DNA of 64,000 bases from assembly GCA_029204225.1 (NCBI GenBank), contig CM055108.1, positions 10,328,293 to 10,392,292 on the forward strand. The letters are read 5' to 3'. The position numbers and the translations under genes were made by a program. Below, one piece after another: positions 10,641 through 24,699 of this stretch. Below the pieces are notes generated by a model that saw nothing but the letters and a program-made list of their open reading frames with translations, was not told the origin of the DNA and did not search any database. How positions within the stretch are numbered: the stretch's first letter is position 1; every line of letters starts with the position of its first letter. The DNA comes from Diphasiastrum complanatum. Taxonomy: Eukaryota > Streptophyta > Lycopodiopsida > Lycopodiales > Lycopodiaceae.

Positions 10641-12420
10641 AAAAAATTATCTATGAAGATTTAAACATTCATCTTGGTATAACTCCAAGATTAGATCTAT
10701 GATTGATGAAAGCACATTTGCTCAAAGGCTTGGTGAGTAGATCAGCAATACAAGAGGACGAGTTGACATGCTCCAAATAGATTTCTCCTCCAATAAGCTT
10801 TTCTCTCACAAAATGGTGTGCCACTCCTATGTGCTTGCTTCTTGCATGAAATATGGGATTATTGGCAAGAGCTTGGGCCGAGATGTTATCACACTTGATC
10901 ATTGGTATATCATCTTCCTTGATGCACTTTAGCTCTATTAATAACCTCTTGATCCAAAGCACCTCTTTGGTAGTTGTAGTGAGTGCTTTGTACTCATCCT
11001 CACATGAAGAGAGAGATATAGTATCTTGCTTTTTGGAAAGCCAAGATATTAGATTGCCTCCAAGAAAGATAGTGTATGCACTAATAGAATTTCGATCCAT
11101 CTTGTCACTGCAAAGTCCGAATCCGAGTAGCCAACAATGGATAGATCTTCACTTTTATAAAGTAGACCATAATCACAAGATGAAGATACATATCTTAGAA
11201 TCCTCTTGGCCATCTTCCAATGATGGATCTTAGGATCTTGCATAAATTGACTCAATTTGTGCACACAAAAGCTTAAATCAGGCCTAGTAATGGTAAGCCA
11301 AATCAAGAAGCCTACAAGACTCCTAAAAAGTGTGATGTCCTCGAAGGATCTTTCATCACCTTTATTAGGATCTTTTACAATTTGCTCCATTGGAGTATCT
11401 ATGCTCTTAGAGTTTTTCATATGAAATTTTTTCAACATAGAGTGATCTAGATTGGCATATAAAGACATGATCTTCATGAAAATCAATTTCTAGGCCTAGG
11501 ATGTAATGTATCTCTCCTAGATCTTCCATTTTAAACTCACATCCAAGTGCTAGCTTAGTTTCATCAACTAGCTTGATACAACTTCCACAAAGAATAATGT
11601 CATCAGCATAAATTAGAAGAATGACAATATTGCTATCAACAAACTTTAGATACATGGAAGGATCATAGTCACTAAGAGTAAATCCTAGTGAGATGGGAAA
11701 ATAATTAAGTCTTGAATACCATGATCTTGGTGCTTGCTTGAGTCCATAAAGACTTTTGAAGAGCAAGCACACTTTGGACTCATCCTTGAGGTTGTTCCAT
11801 ATAGATCTCTTCCTCAAGATAACCAATCAGAAAAGCATTGGATGCATCTAATTGGAACACCTTCCACTTGAAAAAACAACAAAGAGAAATAAGAATTCTT
11901 ATTGTCACCATCTTTGCAATGGGTGCAAAGGTCTCCTCATAATCAAGGCCATGGATTTGAGCAAATCCTTTGGCACATAATCTTGCTTTATACTTGTTGA
12001 TGGTGCCATCATGATTGTACTTGATCCGAAATACCCACTTGCAACCAATCACATGCTTGTTGGATGGAAGATTCACAAGCTCCCAAGTATTGTTTGTGAT
12101 TAATGCATCATACTCTTGCTTCATTGCATCATACCACTCCTTGTTATTGAGTGCCTCTTGTACATTCTTTGGCTCTTCATGAGAGACATAAAAAACATAA
12201 TTAGTGGAATCAAGATCCACTTGTTTGCCTTTGTCAACATATGAGAGCCTCTTAGGCTCGGATCTATCTCTTATGGATCTTCTTGGTGAGAAAATTTGAG
12301 GAGAACCTTCTTCAATTCTCAACCCCATCACATCATAATTGTCTTCAAAGTCAATAATAGGTGATGCATCCATAGACTTCTGGATCTCGGCCTCTTCAAA
12401 AGATGAATGTTGATCTTCAT
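10641..12420 (-). pseudogene. Copia element A: reverse transcriptase and RNase H
   Basis: The C-terminal half of the pol polyprotein, read leftward. RT begins at about 12240 with 'EEPKNVQEALNNKEWYDAMKQEYDALI', then 'HVIGCKWVFRIKYNHDGTIN', 'KVFQLDASNAFLIGYLEEE' and 'LYGLKQAPRSWYSRL'. The active-site box is LLIYADDIIL near 11600, so YADD rather than YVDD. Frame changes fall near 11780-11826, 11410-11486 and 11050-11100. RNase H (10669-11100) has 'SLSSCEDEYKALTTTTKEVLWIKRL', 'NPIFHARSKHIGVAHHFVREKL' and 'CIADLLTKPLSK'. The 3' LTR follows at 10632. The matching gag/protease half lies at 15030-15900, displaced by a 2.2 kb block. Confidence 0.9.
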
Positions 12421-12479
12421 GAAAGACAACATCTCTACTTTCAATAATTTGAGAAGTAGAGAGTACAAAGACTCAGAAA

Positions 12480-14690
<2,211 letters not shown>

Positions 14691-14999
14691 TACTCTCCAC
14701 CATTGTCACTCCTTAAGCACTTGATCCTTGTGGAAAATTGGTTCTCTCTTGCATATTTGAACTTAACAAAGACATCATACACTTAATCCTTGTTATTTAG
14801 TAGATAGATCCAACAAAATCTACTAAAATCATCAATGAAGGTTGCATTTATCTTAGCTCCACCATTGCTAAATTGTAGTAATTCCATGAATATCTAGATG
14901 TACAACTTGAAAAGGCTATGTAGATCTAGATGTAGATCTAGTATAAGGTAGTCTATGTGACTTTGACAAAGCACAAGACTTACAAACATGATTGATGCT

Positions 15000-15900
15000 A
15001 CTTAAGAAACTTGGAAGACCAATCACAATTTACTTCCTAGCCATTACCTCCAATGACTTGAAGTTGAGGTGCCCCATCCTTTTATGCCAAACCTCTTGAT
15101 TAGGTATTTGCTCTTTTGCAACACATCCAACTTGGTTAGCAATAATACAAGCATCTAGTTTGAACAACTTTGCTTGCCTTTTACCTTTTGTAATCAAGAT
15201 ATCCTTCTTTTTTATCATAGTGCAAGCATCCCCATCAAACTCAAGTTTGAGGCCTTTATTTAGCAATTGAATCACACTAATTAGATTCTTGGTAATATAT
15301 GTAATGAACAAAACATCCTCCAAATGAACATTCCTATTTGTAGAGAGAAAAATAGGAATTGTGCCAATCCCTTTGATTGCACACTCACCATCATTGGCCG
15401 CATAGATCACCCTCTTGTCATCTCCATATGCCAACAAACAAGTGAAGTACTCTTTGTGAAAAGTCATGTTTGAACTTCCTCCACTATCAATCCACAATGG
15501 ATCTAGATCCCCATCATTAGCAAGCATACATGAAGACATCACAAAAGCATCATCATTTTCATTTTGACATCCAAACCATCCTCATCAAGAGTAAGATTAC
15601 CTTGCTTGTCTCCTTGATCTCTCTTCTTCTTGTAGCACTCACTTGAAAAGTGTCCTTTGATGCCACAATAGAAGCACTTGAGCTTTGATCTATCTTTCTT
15701 TTTCCATTTGATAAAGCCTCCCCTTGACCATGGCCTTTAGACCACTTGCTTTTGCTTTTGCCCTTGTCAAATGAATTTGCCCTTGATGAACGTAGCCTCC
15801 TCTCCAACTTGAGATGTTGATGAAGATCCACCTCTTGCTTGAAGCCTATATTCTTCATTGAGCAAGATCTCTTGAAAGATCAATCAAACTTGGCAAAGTC
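15000..15900 (-). pseudogene. Copia element A: gag zinc knuckle, protease, pre-integrase
   Basis: The 5' coding part of element A, read leftward. Gag C-terminus (15559-15858) is basic and lysine/serine-rich. In a neighbouring frame it contains a zinc knuckle pattern, CFYCGIKGHFSSEC (CX2CX4HX4C), near 15640-15680, so there is a frameshift. The protease frame (15030-15542) carries WIDSGGSSNM, close to the usual DSGA active site, and 'DVLFITYITKNLISV'. It ends with the pre-integrase HxxxH/LGHLN block, 'EVWHKRMGHLNFKSLEVM'. Its closest match in the window is 30283-30884 (same family, opposite strand). The 5' end of gag is missing, cut by the LTR of element C at about 15940. Confidence 0.85.
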
Positions 15901-15939
15901 TTTTGAACAGCAAGACTTTGAACAATGTTAGCATGAGCA

Positions 15940-16455
15940 GATCATGTATAACAGAATATACAAGTCAATAATGCTGGTGAGCACAAGACAATATTGGACG
16001 AAACGGCGTGCTTCAAAAGGCTAATCCAATCTATCAAAGAAATTAAAGCTATTACTGATAATGCAAAGAATCGACGCGCGAAAGCAACTACCTCGTCTAT
16101 CTCTGATAAGCATCTAATGTTATTATTTTTCACACACTGAATACGTAGATGGTATCCAATATATACATAATATTATAGGTGTGCAGATAATGAAGGTACA
16201 AAGTGGATGTGCTGTCTATAGGAGATCGTGGGTGGCTGTTGTCATTGTCAAATCTGATTGCACAGTTCATGGGATGAGCATGAGATGGCTATGACATCAG
16301 CCTTCGCTGAAATGAACATTCGTGAAGATGCAAAAAATGCGACACTATGACAAATGCCTTAAGATTTGATTTACAGGGTGCCTTCACTATTCTGTAAGGG
16401 CACCTTTGGCATTTTGTAGGGCCTGTCACAAATCACGTGTAAAAAAACAGTGTCA
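15940..16455 (-). repeat. 3' LTR of minus-strand copia element C (truncated)
   Basis: On the minus strand this starts TGACACTGTTTTTTTACACGTG at 16455 and is read down to about 15940. It matches the plus-strand LTR starting at 63325 across most of its length, sharing 'acacgtgatttgtgacagg', 'tattgtcttgtgctc' and 'gcattattgac'. The lower end is cut off before a CA terminus can be seen. About 130 bp of unexplained sequence separates it from the RNase H stop at 16596. Confidence 0.75.
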
Positions 16456-16595
16456 TTTTTTTCGCCTGTACAAATTTACTTGTATTTATGCATACAGTTG
16501 TTTTTTTCGTCTGTCTTATTTTACATGTAAATATGCAGATTGTGCGACAACATGAGTAAAAATGTAGCATGAATGGAGGTAGATTAGAATAGGAT

Positions 16596-18170
16596 TTATG
16601 AGAGTAAAGGAGATAAATCCAACGATCCTCTTAATCTAGATCCATGAATGCCACAAAACTTGTTGTGTGTATTAACACTTAATGCTTTCGTGAATATATC
16701 TGCAACCATGTCCTGCGTTCTACAGTACGTTAAGCTCACATCCTTGTTGAGAACCTTGCTCCTGATGTAGTGATATCTGATTTCAATGTGCTTACTCATA
16801 GAATGAAATATAGGGTTGGCCGATAAGGCACTAGCACTCTGATTATCACAAAATAATATTGTGGGGTTGTATTGATACAAATTAATTTCTGACAATAAAT
16901 TTCTCAACCAAAACACTTCTTTAATAGATTGAGAAGCAGGAACGTATTCTGCTTCTATAAAAGAAAGAACGATATAGGTTTGCTTATGACTGTTCCATGA
17001 GATAGGACCACCGTTGAAGAAGAATGTAAATCTAGATGTGGATTTACGATTGTCTACATCTCCTCTTCAGCTTGCATCAGAATGTCCACTGAGCTGATGA
17101 AGATTGTCATTGCTGACTTCTCCATAGCAGATGCACTGGTCCATGGTAGCTCGAATATACCTCATGACTCTTATGAGAGCCTTCCAATGGATAATGCTAG
17201 GATTAGCCATATATTGGCTGAGTGAGCTTACTGCAAAAGAAATGTCTAGCCTTGTACAGACCATTGCGTATATGAGAGATCCGAGTATCGATCGATAAGG
17301 ATACGCTCTCATCTGCTCCTCTTCCTGCTTGGTCTGGGGACATTGGTCCTTTGATAAATGCAGGTCTGGATCCATCGGTGAGAAAGCTTACTTACAATTC
17401 ATTAGATTGTATCTATTAAGAACATTGTGAAGATACCTTTGTTGAGTGATATAGATCAGTTGTCTCGCTCTGTCTCTGTGGATATGAATGCCCAGACAGA
17501 AGTGAGCTTTGCCCAGATCAGTCATGTCAAACTCTAAAAATAACATCTGCTTAGAATCCTTAACAAAATTGGTATTGTTGCTGAAAAGCAACGTATCATC
17601 CACGTATAAGATGATGATAATGAAGGATTGCTACACTGACTTGGAATAGGTGTTGCAATCAACAGTGCTTGGTTTGAAACCTTGTTCGATGAGGAATGTG
17701 TTGATCCTCTAAAATCAAGCTCTGGCAAATTGTTTCAAGCCATGAAGTGTTTTATGGAGTTTACAGACATGATTCTTCATACCTTCTTGAATGTATCCTT
17801 CGGGTTGGATCATGTAGATGTCTTCTTGTATAACTCCATTCAGATAAGTTGTTTGTACATCAAGTTGATGTACTTTGAGGTCGGTAGCTGCAGCATAAGA
17901 TAAGAGGGCTCGGATCGACGAATGCTTGACTATTGGATTGAAAGTCTCATTGTAGTCAACGTTGGGGATCTAAGTGAATCCTCGTGCTACCAGTCTTGCC
18001 TTCCTTTGATCAATTGCTCCATTGGCATTGTATTTGATCTTGAAGATCCATTTGCAATCAATGATATTGCAGCCAATAGGAGCTTCGACTAGTGACCATG
18101 TCTGGTTCTTGATCAAAGAGGAATCCTCTCTATCCATAGGAGATCAGAGTTTGGTTGGTTGAGTGCCTCT
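16596..18170 (-). pseudogene. Copia element C: reverse transcriptase and RNase H
   Basis: Read leftward, RT starts near 18150 with 'IIDCKWIFKIKYNANGAIDQ', then 'HSSIRALLSYAAATDLKVHQLD', and an intact YVDD box (ILYVDDTLLFSNN) near 17590. The fingers-to-RNase H link is at 17067-17375 ('YRSILGSLIYAMVCTRLDISFAVSSLSQYMANP'). The RNase H end (16596-16916) has 'ILFCDNQSASALSANPIFHSMSKHIEIRYHYIRSKV' and 'DMVADIFTKALS'. Several stops and frame changes occur, for example near 17380, 17610 and 17700. Close kinship to element D is clear from shared wording in the gag and integrase parts. Confidence 0.88.
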
Positions 18171-18429
18171 TCTACAATCGTTGGTTCCTATATCAAAAGA
18201 CACGCAAACTCAAGAGTATACCTTGTGGGCTATGTGTGCACTCGGCTTGATCTTTTGGGAGGATTTGACTGATGAACCAATCCTGGGACTTGTTGCTAGG
18301 TAGCAGCAACATCTTCGTCTGATTTGTTGTCAAATAGTGGGTTGTAGACACACCTGAGTCAAAAGCTCGGATTGTCATGTCAATGGCAGGTGATGAAGGT
18401 TCTCCTGGAGCAATATTGTTGTCTTTGAT

Positions 18430-19940
18430 GTCAACAAACTAATCCTCGATAAAGATTGCATCCCGGCTATACAAGACTTGCTGGGTATCAGGATCATACA
18501 GCTTGTATGTATTATCAGATGAAGTGTATCCAATCAGGATGGTCTTGAGACCTTGGAAGTCCAATTTCTTCCTCGTGTCTTTTGAAATCTGCACGTAGGC
18601 AACGCATCTGAACACTCTTAGATTCATCACAGAAGGCTTAGAGTTTGTCCACACCTTGTGGGGTGTCTTGCCTAAGAGGGCCTTGGTCAAACATCTATTC
18701 TGGACGTAAGCTGTAGTGGAGATAGCTTCGGCCCAGAATCTCATGGGCAATGATGCATGCGCTAACATACATTTGGCTAATTCAACCAGGGTACAGTTCT
18801 TCCTCTCTGCTAAACCACTAGACTAAGGATTGTAAGGAGTGATGAATTGCTGCTCAATGCCTTGGCTCTGATAGTAATCCTTAAACTAGGTAGAGATATA
18901 TTCTCCACCATTGTTTGATGTTAGGGCCTGGACCATCCTTCCAGTCTCTTTTCTGCATGCTTCTTGAATATTTTGAAGCAGTTGAAGGCTTCTGATTTTT
19001 TCTTTATAAAGTACACCATAGTTCTTCTATAAAATTCATCAATAAAAGTTATAAAATACTTTGCATCCTTTAGCGAAGGATTTTTCATTGGGATACAAAT
19101 GTCTGAATGTACAATGTCTAACAATCCTCTAGCAATATGCTGATGGCTTGATTTAAATGGTTTCCTAGTCTGTTTACCAACTAGACAGTCTTGACAAACA
19201 AGTAACTCGACTTTATCACAAGGATAGTCGAGATCAAGAACAATAGATTGTGTAGACATTTGTTGTACAGTAGCATGATTCAAGTGACCAAGTCTATAAT
19301 GCCAAAGTAAACTTTTATTTGCATGAATAGAAGTACTGAGCGCTTGACTAGAGGCAGAAAAGCAATGACTTAATTTATACAAGTATCCATGCCTCTTTCC
19401 GAGTGCTAGGGTCCTATCAGCTACTTTGCATTGATCACATTCGAATTCTACTCTATGTCCTAGATCTGTGATTATGCTTATAGAGAGCAAAGTTGTAGAT
19501 AAGTTTGGTACATACAGGACTTTAGAGAGTAGCTTAGATTGATCATTTGCAAAGCTCAATCTCATAGTAAATTCACCTTTTAATAGCTTGTGTGCGATTA
19601 TCGCCAAGGTGAACATATCTGTTGGTACTGTAAGGTGTATAGGACTCAAAATAGCCAATGAGATTGGTCGTATGCTGAGTGGCACCAGAATCCAAGAACC
19701 AAGAACTGTTGCTGGATGCTCCTTGATGGCTGGTCATGGGCATCATGATCTGCTTTTTGAATGGGCTGTGGAGCTTCTGTAGCTACATTTGCCACTTGAT
19801 TCGATTGTCCCTTCTTGTTGTTCTTCTCTTGCAGTATCCGAAAATCTTGAATTTTGTGGTTGTTTCGCTTGTAGTTTATGCAGAACAGTTTCTTCTTCAT
19901 CTGCGGATTCGACTGTTCTTTGTGCTATGCTGGTTTTTGG
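18430..19940 (-). pseudogene. Copia element C: gag end, protease and integrase
   Basis: Read leftward from about 19940. The gag C-terminal segment (19646-19900) is followed by a protease active site, LDSGATQHTT, in the neighbouring frame near 19690, so a frameshift lies there. The 18921-19685 frame carries 'LSKVLYVPNLSTTLLSIS', the pre-integrase block 'LLWHYRLGHLNHATVQQMS', and the integrase start 'HSDICIPMKNPSLKDAKYFITFIDEF'. The integrase C-terminal part (18439-18768) has 'AHASLPMRFWAEAISTTAYVQNRC' and 'LIGYTSSDNTYKLYDPD'. The linker region at 18170-18430 is serine-rich with stops. The domain order is normal for copia (PR-INT-RT-RNase H). Confidence 0.88.
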
Positions 19941-19944
19941 TCTT

Positions 19945-22135
19945 GATTTCATTGCAAAAGTCCATAGTAGCTCAAGGATATCTCATGACTTTGATAAGAG
20001 CCTTTCAATGTGTTACACCAGGATTAGTCATAAACTGACAGAGAGAGCTGACTGCAAAAGCCATGTTTGGCCTGGTACAGATCATGGCGTCTGTACATCC
20101 ATTTGATGTATTTCCAAATCTGTTGCAGTGGCAAATGATAGCAAAAGTCGAATAGAAGAATGCTTGACTACTGGACTAAAGGTCTCAGTGCAATCGACAT
20201 TGTATACCTGAGAAAATCCTCTGGCGTTGAAGTCGTGCCTTTCTGCTATTGATGCTTCCATCTGCATTGTACTTGACTTTGAAAATCCATTTGCAATCAA
20301 CTACATTTTTTGCTAGCAGGCAGTTCGACAATTGTCCATGTCTAGTTCTTGATAAGAGATGAATACTCTTTATCCATAGATTTTGTCTAGAGATCTAAAT
20401 CAGGTTGACTAAGTGCCTCTTGGACAGACGTCGGTTCCTGAACAAGGTAGGCTCTGCAGACTCGTCGATGTACATGTGGGGTGGTCTGCTAGTTCTTGAT
20501 GATCTTCTGGGTAATAGAAGAAGTTGATCATTTCCATCATACTGTAGTTGCTGAACTGCAACATCATCATCTTCTGATTCACCGTTGTGATTTGTTGTTC
20601 ATCGGAAGTAGAAGGGCTTGGACCTTCAATGGGAATAGTCAACTGAGGAACTGAAAAGTTCAATGCGTCAGGAGAATCTGATAGGTCGGCTACATGGGGA
20701 CTGCTCTTTTCTTTGAGGTCTTGAAACTGATCTTCAATGAAGATGACATCCCGACGAGTGAATATCTTCGACTTGATGGGATCGAACAACTTGTAGGCTT
20801 GATTTGAAGTAGTGTAGCTGATGAAAACACATTTGATACTCTAGAAGTCAAGCTGTAAAAGCAATACATCCCAAAACTGCGCAAAAGCAATACATCCAAA
20901 TACTCATAAGTTTAATAAAGAAGGTTTGGTACCTGTCCAAACTTCGAATGGTGTTTTGTCTGAGAGACCTTTAGTAGGACATATGTTCTAAATATAGGTT
21001 GTTGTTGAAATAGCTTCAGCCCAGAAGGACTTCAAAAGTGTCGCATGTGATAACACACACTTTGTTGATTCAACTAAGGTTTTGTTCTTTCTCTCATCAA
21101 GACCATTTGACTGAGGCGAATAAGAGGTAATATATTGTTGCTCAATGTTGTTGTTAAGGCAATACTCCTTGAATTTGGTGGAGATGTATTCTCCCCTGTT
21201 ATCTAACCTCGGTGCTTTGATTCTTTTGCCAGTTTAATTCTCAGCATGCTCTTTGAATTATCTGAATTTGATGAAAGCCTTTGATTTCTGTTTAATGAAA
21301 TAAACAACTTTTCTTCTGGAGAATTTGTCAATAAAAGTAATGAAATACTTTGCATCTAGCAATGAAGGGGTTTGCATAGGTCCACATATATCTGTATGAA
21401 CAACATCTAATAGATCTTTTGCTGCATGCCTATGGTTTGATCTAAAAGGAATCCTAGCCTACTTTCCAAAGATGCAGCTATGACAGACAGAGAGAGCAAC
21501 CTTACCAGAAGGATAGTCGAGATCAAGAACCATGAATTGTCTGGACATGTTCACATAATTCAAGTGTCCTAAGCGATGATGCCATACTAATGCTGAAATA
21601 GAGGTTTTCAAAACTTGACTAAACTCATCATAAGAATGCGCCAATCTATATAAGTAACCTCGTCTCTTTCCTTGTGCAAGGATCCTATTACTACTATCAA
21701 TAATTTTGCATTAATCAGATTCAAATTCTATCTTATGATCTAAATTTGTAATTCTACTTACTGATAACAGATTTTTAGAGAGTTTAGGAACATATAAGAC
21801 CTTTGATAGTAATTTGAATTGATCATGTTGAAATCGAAATGTTATAGTACCTTGACCTTCAATAGTGTGAGTACTATTGTCATCAAGATGGGCGAATTTT
21901 TTCGTGCTGTAAGGTGTGTAGGAGTTGAAAATCTCACGTTGATTGGTCATATGTTGAGTTGCTCCAGAATCCAAAAATCATGAATCATCCAAAAATGTGC
22001 TTTGATTTTTGACCATAAATGCGCCTTCATCCACTTCGACTTGGGGAGATGATGAAACTATGTTTACTTGTTGATCAGGTTGATTGCCTGCATTCTTCGC
22101 TTGGAGAATTCGGCAATACTTGATCTCATGGTTAT
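19945..22135 (-). pseudogene. Copia element D: gag end to RT, with a large internal deletion
   Basis: Read leftward from about 22135. A gag C-terminal piece ('KYCRILQAKNAGNQP') leads into protease with an intact active site, MDSGATQHMTNQREIF (21940-21974), then 'LLSKVLYVPKLSKNLLSVS' and the pre-integrase block (21459-21644, 'LVWHHRLGHLNYVNMS'). Degraded integrase follows at 20690-21450. RT begins at 20082-20300 ('FSPVVKHSSIRLLLSFATATDLEIHQMDVQT') and then jumps near 20100 straight to the later 'MICTRPNMAFAVSSLCQFMTNP' segment (19960-20080). The middle of RT, including the YVDD region, is missing. The deleted copy runs directly into the gag of element C at about 19945. Confidence 0.85.
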
Positions 22136-22238
22136 TGATTGCAGATTTGCTCACGAAGCTGCTCGACAAACCACTCTTCGCAAGGCAAAGAAAGACAATT
22201 GGATTGAATATACAAAGTCGCAAGGTTCAAGAGGGAGT
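22136..22238 (+). pseudogene. Copia RNase H C-terminus (plus strand)
   Basis: A short plus-strand remnant reads 'IADLLTKLLDKPLFARQRK', the usual RNase H tail, and runs straight into a purine tract (TTCAAGAGGGAG) and an LTR at 22238. It abuts the opposite-strand element D, so one of the two interrupted the other here. Confidence 0.7.
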
Positions 22239-22905
22239 GTCAGAAATTGTGAACTCTTGCAACTTTGTCGCAAAGGTGACGAAGCAAACTAAAGCGAAGC
22301 AAAGGTTGAAGAAAAAGTATTCGAGATTCACCCCTGACGACCTTGAAACGAAATGAAAAAAACGAAGATGAAGGAAAACAACTCGCGCTGCCAACTAGTA
22401 GCTTGACGAGCGTGGTGTATTGTACTTCATGCTCAGCTGAAAGAAATAGCGATAACCGAGAATAACTAACTAGTTGATTAGCATTGACTTGTCTTGTAAT
22501 TCTCTGATTAGCTATCTTAAAAACTCCACATAGTGGAGATAAATACACTTTTTGATCAACACGAAACAAGAAGATAGAGAGATGAAAATAGAGAGAATAG
22601 ATTTGCATGAAAGTCTGCCAACGAGCAGAACACAGTAATTGAGCTGAGTGTCAGGCCGCCAATGAGCGAGACACCGACCACCTCACTCGAAACTCCAAAA
22701 ACAGATAATACAATTTCTCTCTTCTCCATCTCATTGTTCTCGTCGTCTTGATTGCTCGAATCTTTTATGTTCTATGATTTCTAGTCGCTTGCTTAGGATC
22801 CTGAAAATTTTCACAAAAGAAAAATGAAACGAACGCGAACAGAATAGGATTTGCGACAGATTCGTGAGAGATTTTAGTGGAGATTACAAAATTACTCCAA
22901 CTGCA
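22238..22905 (+). repeat. 3' LTR of plus-strand copia element
   Basis: The polypurine tract TTCAAGAGGGAG (22226-22237) precedes TGTCAGAAATTG at 22238. The right end is placed near ...CTGCA (22905) because the next bases already align with the DUF7869-like gene remnant. A TATA-like 'gagataaatac' lies near 22533. The open frames inside are not genes. Confidence 0.6.
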
Positions 22906-23560
22906 CCGTGAACAATAAACAATGGAAAGACAAATCTTGCAAAACGTAGAAAAAAATATTTGGAATATTCTCAAAAGTATTTACGTCCAGTTATTGATGG
23001 AATGGATCAGAAAAAACAATATTGTCACATTTTGTGATGGTGCCAAAGAATGTAAATTAAGCGGATCTCATTTTGGTGCATTTGGTTGGAGCTCTTATAT
23101 TCAAGGGCACTTTTTCCATTTAAAGTGTATTTTAGTTATCCCAACATTCAAAATGATCCAAAATTTACAATTACCATAGTTCATAAAATAATAGTTGAAT
23201 TTGGTAACAATCTTCTCATGATTTTGTACTTATAGCTTGACAATACTACTCATAAAGAAAACATCAAACGATGTTAGCATATTTGTTGATGTTGGTTGCT
23301 TTGAAGATTTTTAAAAAGGTCAAAATAGGATTCTTACTGGTGGGTCACACTCATGATCAGATTGACCAAATGTTTAGTTGCCTCACTAAAAAGCTTTTTC
23401 ATTGCCAGTATTACAAAGTATTATCAAGGAGTCTTACATGCCTAAAACAGAGGTGTTATTATTACGACACACATTTGATTTTAGAGACTACGTGAAAATG
23501 TCAAAAAAAACTAGTCTAGATCAACAAGTTTTGTACTTAAAGTTTGCTAACTTTGATGCT
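22906..23560 (+). pseudogene. DUF7869-like gene remnant, copy 1
   Basis: The decayed reading order matches the second copy at 42014-43234: 'QKYL', 'V/LIDGMDQKK', 'VHLVGALI', 'ITIVHKIIVEFGNNLL', 'MLAYLLMLVALKIFKKVKIGFLLVGHTHDQIDQMFSCL' (23271-23495) and 'TKKLFHCQYYKVL'. Frames shift repeatedly and the end is lost near 23560. The 'GHTHDQIDQxFS' signature with an upstream 'ENKN'-type Asp/Glu pair is what I associate with the DUF7869 family, whose function is not established. An RNase H-like/transposase fold has been suspected, but I cannot confirm it from sequence alone. Confidence 0.6.
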
Positions 23561-23589
23561 ATGTATATGGATGTATAAAAAGTAGATTC

Positions 23590-23870
23590 TACTTTTAGGG
23601 AGAGAGTTAGAATAAAAGTAGAACTACTGTGTTACTATACTATGAGTCCTATCAGTGGATTAGGACTAGTTGGCCTCGCCACGAGGCAAGTCAACGGGAC
23701 ACGCATCCCGTCAACGACACCTTGAGCCATGCATGGGTTGGCAAAGTAAAAGCTATATATACCAATTATTTTGGTTTTTAGAGATACAATTGCTATGTGA
23801 GCTTGGTGTGGGAGAGCGCTTTCTAGGTGAATATTACTGTGTTTCATGATTTGTGATCATGTTTCAAACA
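23590..23870 (+). repeat. Short copia-like LTR remnant with polypurine tract
   Basis: A purine-rich run (TTTTAGGGAGAGAG) near 23600 precedes 'TTAGAATAAAAG', a degenerate LTR start. 'agctatatataccaatt' near 23750 is TATA-like. It lies between the DUF7869-like remnant and a copia pre-integrase fragment. Ends are uncertain. Confidence 0.4.
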
Positions 23871-23875
23871 AATTT

Positions 23876-24600
23876 TTATTGTTGGATGTATGAGAAAGGA
23901 GAAATTGTCAATGCTAGAGGTATGGCACAAGAGATTGGGGCATCTCTATGAAAATTTTGAAAAATCTAGCTTGAATAGTTTATACTTTTTGTACATATGT
24001 AAATCTCACATGCGGACCAATCAAATTATGAGGTGGAAATCATGAGATCCAATCATGATGAGAGGTGCAAATCTAGGGGTTCAATCATGATGTAGAGAGG
24101 CAATCATTGGGGTCCAATCATCTTAGAGCATTTCCACTTGCAAAAACTCAAGCTAGGACTATATGGTAGTGAGATCTCATTGTACATACTTGGTTTTCTT
24201 AGAGTTAATCACAATTTTGGAGTGTTTCTCTTCTATTTTCTCTCTACCTAAGAGCTAGCCTCTCTTTCTCTCTCTACCTGAGAGCAAGGGCTCTCTCTTT
24301 CTCTCTTTGTATGTGTTTGGGACTTAGTTTTTTCCATGCTAAGTGTTTGTTTTGAGTGAGAAAGTGTGGATGATAATTAATGAATGCTTGTGTGCTCTTG
24401 TCTTGAAAATTGTCTAGGAAGATTGCTTGTACAATCAAGTGATAGTTTCATATACAATCACACCTACCTTAGATCAAACACATTATTTTGTGAGTCCTCA
24501 CAAATGAGAAAATTTACACAATATCAACTTCAAGTCATTGGAGGTAATGGCAAAGAGGCAAGTTGTTTTTGGTTTGCTTCATCATAAGCCGAAGGTTTCT
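23876..24600 (+). pseudogene. Copia pre-integrase fragment interrupted by a solo-type LTR
   Basis: 23880-23946 and 24521-24585 are two halves of the sequence that is contiguous at 30670-30800 ('VGCMAKEQL...EVWHKRLGHLNNKSLEVMAKRQ'). Between them sits a TG..CA repeat. No other part of this element is present on either side. Confidence 0.75.
23947..24520 (+). repeat. Solo-type copia LTR
   Basis: It begins with TGAAAATTTTG (TG at 23949) and ends with TTTACACA at 24520. The flanking 5-mers atctc (left) and atatc (right) are nearly identical, consistent with a decayed target-site duplication. No internal element sequence accompanies it. Its 5' end resembles that of the LTR at 43256. Confidence 0.65.
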
Positions 24601-24699
24601 TGCTTTGAATGATTCTAGATAGGAGAGCAAAAATTGTTTTACATCTATCAAGTTTTGTCCTCTCTCTCATTGATCTCCTTAGCTGTCACTGAATGAATG

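Noticed and set aside
22240-22608. 122-codon minus-strand frame
   Set aside because: It is antisense within a copia LTR, with no domain.
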